Made by a program: the position numbers and the translations under genes
Notes under the pieces: generated by a model
Database searches by the model: none
Seen by the model: only the letters and a program-made list of their open reading frames with translations
Told to the model about the DNA's origin: nothing
NCBI GenBank assembly: GCA_019096155.1
Contig: JAHCVI010000001.1
Span: forward strand, 10,540,001-10,604,000
DNA from: Staphylotrichum longicolle
Taxonomy: Eukaryota > Ascomycota > Sordariomycetes > Sordariales > Chaetomiaceae
Direction: 5' to 3'
Length of the DNA stretch: 64,000 nucleotides
Part shown: in pieces, positions 1 through 10,757 of the stretch
Layout of the letters: each line of letters begins with the position of its first letter
Position numbering within the stretch: position 1 is the first letter of the stretch

Positions 1-981
1 ACCTGAACGCCAAGGCCTTCGCTGGCACTCTGGAGCCCGTTGCCCAGGTCCTCAAGGATGCCGCTATTGAGAAGAGCGCGGTCGATGAGATCGTCCTTGT
101 TGGTGGCTCCACCCGTATTCCCCGCATCCAGAAGCTCCTCAGCGAGTTCTTCGACGGCAAGAAGCTCGAGAAGAGCATCAACCCCGATGAGGCCGTTGCC
201 TATGGTGCCGCCGTCCAGGCCGGTATCCTCTCCGGCAAGGCCACCTCGGCCGACACCTCGGACCTCCTCCTTCTGGATGTCGTCCCTCTGTCCCTGGGTG
301 TTGCCATGGAGGGCAACATCTTCGCCCCTGTCGTTGCCCGCGGCCAGACTGTCCCCACCATCAAGAAGAGGACTTTCACCACTGTTGCCGACAACCAGCA
401 GACCGTCCAGTTCCCCGTCTACCAGGGTGAGCGTGTCAACTGCGAGGACAACACCTCTCTCGGTGAATTCACCCTTGCTCCCATCCCTCCCATGAAGGCT
501 GGTGAGCCCGTCCTTGAGGTCGTCTTCGAGGTCGACGTCAACGGTATCCTCAAGGTCACCGCCACCGAGAAGACCTCCGGCCGCAGCGCCAACATTACCA
601 TCTCCAACTCGGTTGGCAAGCTCTCGTCTGGCGAGATCGAGAACATGATCAACGGTTCGTATCCACGTTCACGAAGAATGACGTCAGGGACAATCCACTA
701 ACTAGAAGACAGATGCCGAGAAGTTCAAGAGCAAGGACGAGGCCTTCAGCAAGCGCTTCGAGGCCAAGCAGCAGCTCGAGTCCTACATCTCCCGCGTTGA
801 GGAGATCATCTCGGACCCGACTCTCTCCCTCAAGCTCAAGCGCGGCCAGAAGGACAAGATCGAGCAGTCGCTCAGCGAGGCCATGGGCCAGCTCGAGATC
901 GAGGACTCTTCGGCCGAGGACCTCAAGAAGAAGGAGCTTGCTCTCAAGAGGCTGGTCACCAAGGCCATGTCTTCGCGCTAA
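1..981 (+). CDS. SSB1: Ribosome-associated Hsp70 chaperone, SSB type (3' part only)
   Basis: The 5' end lies outside the window. Frame 3 reads from LNAKAFAGTLEPV through the Hsp70 phosphate-loop region (IVLVGGSTRIPRIQ) and the NPDEAVAYGAAVQ segment, the substrate-binding beta domain and the helical lid. The wording LSLGVAMEGNIFAPVV and ARGQTVPTIKKRTF is typical of the fungal SSB subfamily rather than SSA, and the protein ends in LVTKAMSSR without the EEVD tail of cytosolic SSA. SSB binds nascent chains at the ribosome with the RAC co-chaperone (family knowledge). One intron at 655-712 (GTTCGT...CTAAC...CAG) splits an Asp codon; the last exon is 713-981, ending in TAA. The subfamily call rests on recognised motifs, not an alignment. 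Confidence 0.93.
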
Positions 982-1577
982 ATGACTTGATGGTGGATGG
1001 ATGATTGGCCTTTTCCAGAGAGCCACGGGCGCATCGGACGGGATTATGAAGCCGCGGGCCGCAGCGATTCAGTGAACGGCAGACAGGCAGGGCCGCGGTA
1101 TGATGGGAGGCGTCTTACATCTTGATTCATGAAACGGGACACAAAAGTTAGAGGGATCTGGCTGTGGGCTGCGTTTCGCTGCAGGGCCGGCTCGGCACGG
1201 GTGGTATCTATAAAGATTGCTGACGATTGGGACTTTTCCTCTTGATTTTCATGACCCGAGCTCCATTTGGCGTACCTGCATGTAGACTAGGGGGTTAATC
1301 AAAACGGTTATGACACTCGGTCTCAAGGGCAGCCCAACATGGTGTCTCCCTGATGAATACATCCATAAGGCTAGGTAGAGTAGATGGGGAGAGTTTGTTG
1401 CCCCGTACCCGCAGTTCGATTGGCCCACAGTCCCCAGGACGCGCGGCGGACTCTTGAGTCTCCGGTTCCACTTTTTAACAGGCAACTCACTCTCATGGAT
1501 CTTCAGCCGGGTTCCATGGGCATCACAAGCAACACTCACCGTCGCCAGTTAAGTCTACTGTCATATGTCAACGAGAA
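982..1577. other. Intergenic: Hsp70 3' UTR and leader of the next gene
   Basis: No convincing coding sequence. It should contain the 3' UTR and poly(A) site of the Hsp70 gene, then the promoter and leader of the downstream gene. No repeat or structured element was noticed. Confidence 0.6.
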
Positions 1578-2570
1578 ATGGCGCCCCAGTCCTTCGAGTA
1601 CTTTTTCGACCTGCCCCCAGAACTCCGTGAGCAGATCCTCTCCCACGTCTGCCTCTTCCCCTCTGGTGTCCTGGTCGGCGGTGGCGTAGACGGCAGGAGC
1701 GTGGCCCTCTCCCCCGGGTCGTCTGCTGCCGCCTCTACAGGGCTGTTGGGGAGGGGACGGGATGAAGAGGAGGAGGAGGATGCAGAAGAAGCGGAAGAGT
1801 CGGCCGACCCGCCCGTCAACCTCTTCCTCGCGTCTCCCGTGCTCTACCGCGAGGCGGGCGACGTCTACTATGGCCGGAACGTGTTTCATTTCGACTTTGC
1901 GTCGGCATCGTCGGGCCGGAGGCAGCAGACGCGGGTGTTTGAGCGGGTGGGTGCTGCGGCGGCGGCAGCTTCGTCTACGTCTACCTCTACAGGGAGGGGG
2001 AGGGCAGGGCAAGAGAGTCGCAGTGGCAGCAGTGGCAGTGGCAGCGGGGCGGCAAGTGGGATCGGCGCGCTGGCGAGGCTGCTCACGCACCCGGAGACGG
2101 CCGGCGCGCGGCGGCGGATCCGCAGCGCCGTGGTCTATGTGAAGCGGTTTGGGGCGCTGGTGCTGGACGTGCTGGTCCCAACGCTCGGGGACATGGTGCT
2201 CAACGGCGGGTTGCGGCGGGTGAGGGTGGACGTGCTGGAAGCTGGGACGCTTCTGAGGGCGGGCGTGCCGATCGGGTCGGGCGATTTGAAGAGGGTGGAC
2301 TACACGGAGAATCCGGCGCTGAGGGCGCTGCTGGTCTTGTTGGCGGACCCGGATATGGAGAGGGCTGAGCTGAGGGTCCCGGAGGGGGCGCACGCTTGGT
2401 TCTGGTGTCGGTTTCATCCAGGGGGAGTTTCAGAGGGTGAAGGGAGGAGGGTGGGATGTGAGTTTTCCGGGTACCAGGGTGGGTTTTTGCAGGTGGATGT
2501 TCACAGGCTTGTCGGCGCCTGTATTGGTGATGCAGCGGAGTTGAACATCAAGAAGGTCGAGTTTGGCTGA
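1578..2570 (+). CDS. F-box-like hypothetical protein, 330 aa
   Basis: Single-exon reading frame with the start in an AGAAATGGCG context. The N-terminus EYFFDLPPELREQILSHVC resembles an F-box-type helix (LPxELxxxIL), followed by a low-complexity acidic stretch (about residues 58-72) and then VNLFLASPVLYREAGDVYYGRN. That second segment is typical of the many fungal proteins that follow an F-box-like start with a 'becomes seen from village to field' type ASP-x-LYREA block. The middle holds Ala/Ser/Gly-rich stretches. If it is an F-box protein it would recruit a substrate to an SCF ubiquitin ligase, but no substrate-recognition repeats (WD40, LRR, Kelch) are visible. Base use is GC-rich like its neighbours. 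The existence of the gene is likely; the function is only suggested. Confidence 0.75.
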   Translation: MAPQSFEYFFDLPPELREQILSHVCLFPSGVLVGGGVDGRSVALSPGSSAAASTGLLGRGRDEEEEEDAEEAEESADPPVNLFLASPVLYREAGDVYYGRNVFHFDFASASSGRRQQTRVFERVGAAAAAASSTSTSTGRGRAGQESRSGSSGSGSGAASGIGALARLLTHPETAGARRRIRSAVVYVKRFGALVLDVLVPTLGDMVLNGGLRRVRVDVLEAGTLLRAGVPIGSGDLKRVDYTENPALRALLVLLADPDMERAELRVPEGAHAWFWCRFHPGGVSEGEGRRVGCEFSGYQGGFLQVDVHRLVGACIGDAAELNIKKVEFG

Positions 2571-4284
2571 CTGGCCTGTCAGACTGGGGACCTTGAGAGC
2601 TGGAGGCGTTGCTTGCCAAGGTTCTGCAACGAGGACACACAAAAGGCACAAAAGAGACGAAATGGCCAATTGGCTGGCGATGCTGCCGAGCCTTTGTGTG
2701 CCAAGACGGGACCATGCTGGTTTATCAAGATCTACCGACCGAGCTGGGGAAAGTGGGACAAATTTGGATCTTGGGCTGAGATCCCCAGATCTCTGCAGAT
2801 CTGTGTTGAAAAATGTTGGCTTGCTCGACAACTGTCAACTGTGAGATAGACCAGAGGCCAATCCTAAGCGGCGGGCCTGCTGCAGGATGTGAGGGAAAGC
2901 ATCTGCCTCAGCAAAGTTCATGATCCGGCCGGTTCGGGACTGCGTTGGTTTGTGTGCTGTGGGAGAAGGCGTCTTGGCATTTCAGAGAGTTGAGACTAGT
3001 CTCAGAGAAGGTTGCAAAGCTAGCCTCCACAACCATCGAATAGTAATTATGGAAACTACTGTAATTACTGAGTCCACAAACCCCCAAAGTCTCAAAATCT
3101 GCCTCTTGTCTTTCGCTCTCGGTCAGATCCAATGCTACCTTCCCCTTCATGCCCCCTTTCCCGTTCTCTCCATCTCCTCTCTTACTCTTTTTTTTTCCGC
3201 CGAGCCCCGCACAACATCTTGTGCAATCGAGGCGTCTGCGGCTTGCCGCCTTGGCCTGCATCGCAAACACATCCTCCCGCCAAATAACGTCGATCGTCTA
3301 ATCTCAGCCATACGACGGAGCGAGCATTGGAACGGGATGGGCAGCTCCGTGGGCTTGGCGGCGGTGGAGAGGAGTAAGGCAATTGGTATTGGTGTCTCTC
3401 CTCAGCTGAGTGGGAGCCTGGGAGGGATGACGATCAAGGACAACTCATCATCAACCCCCCCTTTTTTCTCACTTTGTGTATCCCATGTCTCCAGAAAGAA
3501 AGCAACCCCCCCTTGCAAACCTCCTGGGTAAGCCGCCGCGCATGAGTCCTCCCCACCTCCTCGCAACGACATGCATGAGCCCTGCGACGCGTATTGGTGG
3601 GTTGGGTCCCAGTGTCTGCATTGGCCCTCTGCAGACCAGTGAGGATCAACTGATTGCGAGATACTCCAACAAAACACATCGTCTCGACTGGCACACCCAC
3701 TCTCCTGCACGCTAAACATCCGACGTTTCCTGACGCGAGGCAAGGAGGAAGAGGAGAAGAGAAATCTCTTTCATTCCGTTCCAGCGTTGGCTCGAGAGAC
3801 ACCAAAGCATTTCCCCCCTCCCTTTCCCTCTTTCCCCCACACTCTCTGGAATCTGTCGCGTCACAGAAACAGGCTAAGCCAGCACCCTGGTCCGCAGCCT
3901 GGCATGTCCCCCCACCATTTCCATCTCATCGACCCAAACTCCAAAAACCAAGGACACGAGGTGAGAAAAAGTCGTACGTAAGTCATTTGGGGCGGGGGGA
4001 GGGAGGGAGTTTGAACCGGGCGAGGTCGGCCATCATGGGAAGTGGACACCGTTTCGCGATCAGACACTTCCCACTCCCCCTCCATCCCCCGCTGCCGTCG
4101 TGAAGGATCATCATATCATGGAACCAATCTGGGGGGTGAAAGCGACAGGAGCAAAGCGGGAACCCGGAAAAGAACTCTCAATTTTTGTGGCTCGTGGCAT
4201 CATGATATCGCTAGTAGTAAAACAACCCGAAAAGAGATGGCGTCGATGAAAAAGAAAAAAGGCACTGCGATGATAGACTGCTCT
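2571..4284. other. 1.7-kb intergenic stretch between converging genes
   Basis: Contains 3' UTRs of the flanking genes. A 203-codon open frame at 2920-3531 (+) has no recognisable domain and mixed codon use, so I do not call it a gene. Pyrimidine-rich patches occur near 3120-3200 and 3810-3850. No RNA gene was recognised. Confidence 0.5.
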
Positions 4285-4629
4285 TCATTCAACGGCGACT
4301 TCGTGGAAGTCGCTGTTGCTGTTCCCGTCCTGGTGCTCGCCCCAGGCGACGGGTCCGAGCTTGAGGAAGCGGAACTTGGAGGCGTCGCTGCTCAGGCTCG
4401 AGGTGCGGCGCTTCATGGCCTCGGCGGCGTCGGCGCTGTCGTCCTTGGAGACTTGAGCGAGGACCTCGGCGGTAAGAGGGAGCTTTGTCTTTTGGGTGCG
4501 CGGGTACGACTCGGAGATCTTGGGGGCCAGTGAGAGGAAGGTCGAGGGCCGGCGCTCAGCAGTCTCTGGGGTGAACTCGACGGTCTTCTCGCTCAGCTGG
4601 CGGAGTTGCTCGGGGGTTGGGGCCGACAT
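4285..4629 (-). CDS. Small conserved fungal protein, 114 aa, function unknown
   Basis: Single exon starting MSAPTPEQLRQLSEKTVEF, with a polar middle and a C-terminal block RRTSSLSSDASKFRFLKLG followed by PVAWGEHQ, which I recognise as a pattern recurring in small Pezizomycotina proteins of unknown role. RRTSS is a possible basophilic-kinase site. There is no signal peptide or membrane segment. The leader on the minus strand (4630-4860) is AT-richer and followed upstream by a 17-G run. The reading frame, codon use and conserved tail support a real gene; I do not assign a function. Confidence 0.72.
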   Translation of the reverse strand: MSAPTPEQLRQLSEKTVEFTPETAERRPSTFLSLAPKISESYPRTQKTKLPLTAEVLAQVSKDDSADAAEAMKRRTSSLSSDASKFRFLKLGPVAWGEHQDGNSNSDFHEVAVE

Positions 4630-7600
4630 TTTTGAGAGATTGTGGGAATGAATTGGGTTGGTTTGCGGACGGTATTCGTAAGGAGCTTGCTGGGCCGTGG
4701 TTGCAGAGAAAGGCAGCAGATATGGTGTTGGTATGTGTAATCCGTCTTGCTGATTGGAATGGGGAGATGGAGAGGCAGTCTAAGAAGATGTGAAAGGAAA
4801 GGAACAGGAGAGCAAAGAAGAGGACAGGCGTGTGGGTGGTTGTTTTATACACTTACCGGAGGAGATATTTTGGGGGGGGGGGGGGGGGTAGCCTAGCCCA
4901 CCCCTGCGCTTCCTTCTTCTTTGTGCTCCGCAATAGTGTTCACATGAGAGCATCGTAATTTTCCCCAGACGGCACATACCCGTTTCACACGGGCGCGTAT
5001 GATCAGAAACCCCCAGGGGTCCCCGCCATCCATGATTGGGTTCAAGTGAAGGAGAGGAGTCGCAGGGTTTCTCGGCGAGTGAGGGCCGCACGTGGGATGC
5101 CAATTGGCCGCAGCCGAGGAGAGCTGGGGGACGGTTTGACAATGCCTTGGCTATCCGAGCTCTTCGCAGCAAACACCTGGGAGGGTGGGAGACGTAATGG
5201 CCACGGCTCTGTTCTCACAGGCCATGGTGGAATGATCGAGGCAAGACGAGATAGACTTTGTTACAAGCATCATGTGTGGAGACACGGGCGGCTCTTGTTT
5301 CTGCCAGGGCCCTGCCCGGAGCGATCCATGACGTCGGGCCTCGGCCCCGATTGATTGGGTGCCGGACGAACCTGCGAAGATATCTCGGAGCCTGACATGG
5401 CAACTCGAAGTGTGGACTGACGTCGGGAAGTCTGCGGGGCGTGGGGAAGCCCGCTCGAGGCCCGCCAATGTCCTCGGCCCTCGTTCAGCTCTCTTGGCCG
5501 ACGCCTTGCTCGTTCCATTCTCTGCTGGCGCATTGCCAGGATTGGCCAACGCTGCCAGCCATGCATCCATGCGCATTGCACCATACGCAGAAGCAACGAA
5601 AGCTGCCAACCAGGTGATGTTTCCTGATTTTCGCGTGGCCGAGTCTGAGGTTTATGCCCATCCGAAGCTAGCCGGTGCAGTACCTGTCAGCAAGTTCAAC
5701 CCACACTTTTCCCTTCAACTCTCTCGACGTCTGACAACTCGACCGCAGGACGACCCAAATTAAGCATGGGAAATTCTGGATTGGGCAAAGCGACTCGTTC
5801 TCAATGGCCACTGCCATCGCCCTCGGCACTTGAAGACAATGCTATGGGGAGGAAGGAATTTTCTTAGTCCAGAGGGTTGCCAAGGGAATTGGGATGACTT
5901 GATCCCGGTTTTTCATGCGATAAACTCGGGCTCGAGGTTGTGGTGACCAGTGGTGCTCAGCCCTATGATAAGAACAAGGGCCCCGAACTCTCTCATCTCG
6001 CGTAGGCTTTACATTCGGAAGCTTGCCAATGAGCGGCCGCTCAGACAACTCGGTCAAAGAGCTCGCCGACGAGTCGTAGTCTTCCCCTGTGCTCTGCGGC
6101 AGCGCTCTCGGTGTGCGGCCGTTCCCGATACATACATGCCCATGACACTTGTCGACAAGATCTTCAGGAGATGATATTCAGGGCCAAGGATAGCGGTACC
6201 AAAAAACAACGAGTTGCGAGATAAGAGAAGAAGGCTCAGATTCGCCTGGAAACGGCAAAGTTGGGGGAAGAGGAGAAGGGAGCGGGCGCGCTGCGAACGT
6301 TAATGTCCGGGGGGTGCTGAATGCTGCTCACCGAGATGGCCTCGCCTTGACACCTCCAATATCTGTTGGTGGATAGACAGCTCCGGGAGTGCACGAGGCG
6401 AACTCCAAATCGGTTGAGGCTATGTCCTGTTCTCTGCTGAGGAACCTTGGGGTACTTGCCTCCACCGGGGTCTTCGGCCACAATGTCAAATCTGGCTCCC
6501 GTGACCCTTGGACAAGGCAGGTATGGGGCATGGATGCGGTGTAGGTCTCTTACATCTTGCAGCAAGCCCATAATCACTCCCTGCCGAACCGAGCTGTTGG
6601 TGATATCGACGCCATGATGCTGGGGCGAAATGAGAGGGGCCGTAACACCATCGAGAGGGGTGCCATCGGCCATCCCATGACGGCGAACGGGATGATCAGG
6701 CAGGCCCCTCTGCCAATTAGACCAGGGCTTCTGCGTGGACACACACAGTTCACGGGATCCCCACGCTGGAGTGCAGGTGTGGATGTCCCGTTCTTGGGAC
6801 ATGCAAGCGAAGGGGTCGTATCCCAAGAACACTGTGGAGAACCCTTTCGGCGAATGCAGGTTCTTGGACTTTTGATGAGTTGTTCGGGAGCTTCGAGGCC
6901 GGGACCAGGCCCCGGCTTCCTCGGGCTTGTCCACCAGATCGCTTGTGTGGGGTGTGATTACACCAGATGCTCGACAGGTGGTGTGCAGAGACCACCCAAC
7001 ATCTCGAAAACGCGAGCTGGTCTGTGGTTGACCTGTTCGATGGGGCATATCAGTGTCGTCGTCGTCGAGTAGCATTCGGGAACGCTTACCGGCTTTAACG
7101 CCGCCAGGCGCTTAAATTCCGTCCTGATTGGCAGGCACACGCAACTGTCGCCCTCGTCACAACAGTGTCGCAGAAAAGGTTGGCATATCTGCAGTCTAAC
7201 ACCGAAGGCCATGTCGGTGCCGCTTTCAGTTGCCTTCGCATAGCGCTTGACGGGGTTCTTCGTGTTGGCTTATTGCCAGGGGTGTGATCAAGTGCATGCT
7301 GGCCCCTGTCTTGGTTGAAAATCACGCCTCGGACATGCCCATTGCACAGACGCCGCCGCGCAGAAAACTCTGGCGATACTGAGCCAGGTGGTCCCGAAGA
7401 CCACGCAAAGTTTGAACCTGGGAGGGCTGTTGGCTGTCTGCTCTCGAGGGCCCCGGCTTGGTCCGACAGCGAGGTGCGGGAAAGCTCAACGCAAGGTGGC
7501 ACCTCCCAGCCAGCCCTGTAGCATGCAGGATACACTCGGCGAAATATGCACCATCGACAATTGAGTGAGTACGTCGGGTTCCACGCTCATGTTGTTCTCG

Positions 7601-10600
7601 GAGACCACCGCCCTGCCGCCTCTCGGTGAGCCCCGCTTTTCGTCGAAGCAGGACGAACCTGGAGACAAGCAAACGGCATCCTCAGGCTTGACAGCTGGGC
7701 CGCTGTCCACGTAAAGAGCTGTACCAGTGAGTAGATAGCCAGGATTGGAAACTGGGGACGAGAGCTTACATGGCGTAGATGTGGCCAGAGGCGATGGCTG
7801 GACGCGTGTAGATGGGCCAAGCGCGGATCATCGGGGCCGCATTGTTTTGACCGACATCCAGAGCTTCGAGAAGATGAAAGAAGACGAACAGCCAGAGCAG
7901 GGTGCCCGGGAGTCGGCCAGCGGGTGACGGAGAATGACCGCATCGATCAACCAAAAGACGTTGGTTTGTGTCTGAGGTCAAATTCCCAGCCGCCCGCAAC
8001 CCCAGAAAACTCCAAATGCAGCAACAGAACAGGGCTGTGCCGGGGGCGTCGACCCAAAAGGCCGGCCGAGCAGGCGATTGCTGGGCGTCCACCCGGCAGA
8101 AATGGACCGAGTTCCCACGCTGGCCGCAGAATTGGCCGCACGAGGCATTCTGGAATTGCGGCGCAACGACGACTTCCCACGGCCTCCCAAGGTCCCTTTG
8201 AAGACACCACCAGATTGGAAAAAGGAGGCGCTCTTTCTCTCTCTTGCGGAAATGGAGATCAGGCAGAACGCGAGACCCACAGAAAACGGCCGGGGCGGCG
8301 CCGGGGGCGGCGGCCGGCCTGCCACGGGGCACGCTAAGCCGCCCGGGGTGAGATTCTGAGATGCATGCGCGACGACTCGAAAGCGTCGAGGTGGTGACAG
8401 GGACTCAGGACGGGGACCAAAAGCCGGACGTTCTGAGGCATCCACCGCCAACCTCTTGCCCTGCAAAGACCAGGGTGGCTCCTGCGGGCAGTTGTGTGCC
8501 ATGCGTCAAGTGGAGCCTCAGCAGGCAGGCACGACGAGGCGCGAGTGACGAAATCGGCAGTCCCAATGAAGAACCGGCCCGCTGATTGGCCGATCTGAGG
8601 CTCGAAAAAGCTTCAAGACAGGGAAGCTCACTTGTTCCCGGACCACCCACAGACCCCTGCGAGAAGGTGTGTGAGCAGCTGCTCAACAGGGATGCCGTCT
8701 TCCATTCTTTTTGAGGGTATCCATTGTTCTTTCGTCTCCAGACGGAGACATCCTCAGCTGAGCCTCTCAGTTGTGGGAGGCAACCAGAGGGCCCTGATCT
8801 CGACAGAAACCTGGAGATTGGATTATTCCAGCGTTCTGGGTTTTCTCTAGCGCTCCTGCGCTGCTTGGGCCGGTTTGACCTTCCTCCCCCTTGGTTATTT
8901 TATTTTACCTCCATGCCGCACCAAATTGTCAACGCATTGAATGGTGCCAGAACCAAGAGCCAACTCCGAGGTCCCCGGTGAAGACGCCCGTCTGCGTGCC
9001 GGCTCAGGACTGGCTGTGTGTACACACACAGTACTTCATACAGACTGGCGTGGGTCACTGGCTGTGGAGAAGACCTTCACAGTCGGCATGGTTCTTCTTT
9101 CGATGGCTTATGATGCAAGGTTCATGGGCCGGATGTATGGGCCCGGTCCATAAGCCCCGATCTGTCTTGCGCCTCGCAGGGCGCCGTCACCAGTTGGTCT
9201 ACTCTGATGTACACCATCTCCCCGTCCACCCCCCGACATGACAATGGACAGAATACGGCTGGTTCGCGGCATCTCTCTCTATCTCTTCCCACCCCCACCC
9301 CGCGTCACCGACAAGTGTCAGGATCGTGATTGGCGTCTCTGCGTTGCCCAGTGTTCACTTGACGTGCGAGATGGATAATCTCTCATTCTGGTTTCGGCTA
9401 GAGGCTCGATATCACCAACATTGCAGGTCGATGCCTTCCCCCCCCGGGAAGTGTCCCGTCCTCGTCTGCCAAGCCCCTTGCCTAGTGGCGCCTTGCTCTT
9501 GTTCGTCATATGCTTCGCCTCTGGAGCCTAAGTGGGCTGCAATGTCGACGGCCCGTCACCTTCTCGACGAACTGCTGCGTCTTGCCGTCGATGAACCCTG
9601 TCCTACCCACCACGCTATCTCTGTCCGCGTCTTCCCCTTGCGCTTGGCAACGCTGCCGTCACTCTGCTCGGCCACCCAACAGCAAAGGGCCATGGCACAG
9701 TCACGGCAGGGCCAGATCGATTCGGCCACTGTGCGGGTGTTGCTTCCTCCCGGCCGAGATGAAGACCGGCATCGTCGCGGCGCAGGCCAGGCCAGTGCCG
9801 AAGTTCATTGCGCCGTGCGCCCTGGGCGGCCACGGCAGGACGGCGCTGTCTTTAGCTACAGCTGGCTACTGTTGAGTGGGTAATGTGGTGTACATGCCGC
9901 CTGTGGGCTGTGCGTGCTCGCCCGTCTATCCGAGCAGGGCCTTGTAGGGTGAGGGCTCGACAGACGTGATAGGCCCAACCTTGGCTCTTCTTTCTGCACC
10001 CCTTACCCCCTTGCCACCTGCCGCTCCCGGATCGGCCCACACCTGGCTACTAGTCTCCCGAACTTGCAGCTGGAGAAGTCAGTAAGTACCCCCGCAGCGC
10101 GGGATACACGCCTGTACCTCTGCTTTTCTGGGTGTGCATCGTTACATTCCCTGCTGGAGATGATGCCCGGAGCGACTGTCACACCCGTCCACCAACTGCA
10201 CCCAACCCAACTCCATTTGCCTCGCCCCATCCCAAGTAGAAAGACAACTACCAACAGACATTGACCAAGGAGTCATACAGGGAGCAGCGGGGACCATCGC
10301 TGTCTCGGCGAGGCCCTGGTGCAGCAGGACTGTCTTTCAAAAGTACAACCCGGGCGTAGGCACACCATCTCGAGCCTCGACAAGAAGTCTATAAAGAGAG
10401 CCGTCGACTCCAGTCTTGCTAGCCAGAGCATCCTCACCTTCATCCTCACCTTCGTCTTTGTCGGCGCAATCTTCACCTGCACTCTCAAAGTCGATCCAAG
10501 CCTGCCGTCTTTCTGCCGCCAGTCCGCCGCCTTCACTGCGACGACAACAAGCAATCTTAAGCACTCCCTCGTGTACCGCCCGAGAAACATCACCGCCCGC

Positions 10601-10601
10601 C
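4630..10601. other. Gene-poor interval, left part (6.0 kb)
   Basis: Holds the promoter and leader of the minus-strand gene on its left. Many overlapping open frames of 60-280 codons occur on both strands, as expected in GC-rich DNA, but none shows a recognisable domain, consistent codon use or supporting splice pattern. The most protein-like patch is on the minus strand around 7770-7870 (GTLLWLFVFFHLLEALD, then GHIYAM next to a GTAAGC donor), which could be a membrane-helix exon, but the continuation gives stops. No transposase, reverse transcriptase, terminal repeats or RIP-like AT enrichment was seen. Confidence 0.5.
4872..4888. repeat. 17-nt G homopolymer
   Basis: Uninterrupted run of 17 G on the plus strand (C on the minus strand), upstream of the small minus-strand gene and probably just outside or at the start of its leader. 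The length may be imprecise in the assembly. Confidence 0.9.
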
Positions 10602-10757
10602 ATGTGCGTCGTTTACAGGTTCCACTACAGTGGCTGCGGCCATGTTATTGAGGATCTGGTTCGATGCGCCCGCCACGCTGCCTTGGGATACTGCCCCTTG
10701 GGTGCTCCTGAACCTATCGATGACTATCCGGACGGACTCTGCCCTAATTACCATTAG
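10602..10757 (+). CDS. Small Cys/His-rich protein, 51 aa
   Basis: ATG in a favourable CCCGCCATGTG context opens a 51-residue frame beginning MCVVYRFHYSGCGHVIEDLV and ending DDYPDGLCPNYH. Cysteines and histidines form a CGH-x(7)-C-x(2)-H pattern with two further Cys, recalling the many short fungal proteins that begin MC-x-(Y/F)-x-(C)GH and end in a CP motif; their function is unknown. A zinc-binding fold is possible but not shown. A 330-nt leader precedes it and no intron is needed. It is the only frame in the 4.6-17.0 kb interval that looks like a protein under constraint. It is short, so chance is not excluded. Confidence 0.6.
   Translation: MCVVYRFHYSGCGHVIEDLVRCARHAALGYCPLGAPEPIDDYPDGLCPNYH

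Noticed and set aside
2920..3531. 203-codon frame beginning MIRPVRDCVG
   Set aside because: No recognisable domain, mixed codon use, includes a T9 run and typical UTR composition.
7405..7425. GTTTGAACCTGG as a tRNA T-arm
   Set aside because: No matching acceptor, D or anticodon stems could be folded around it.
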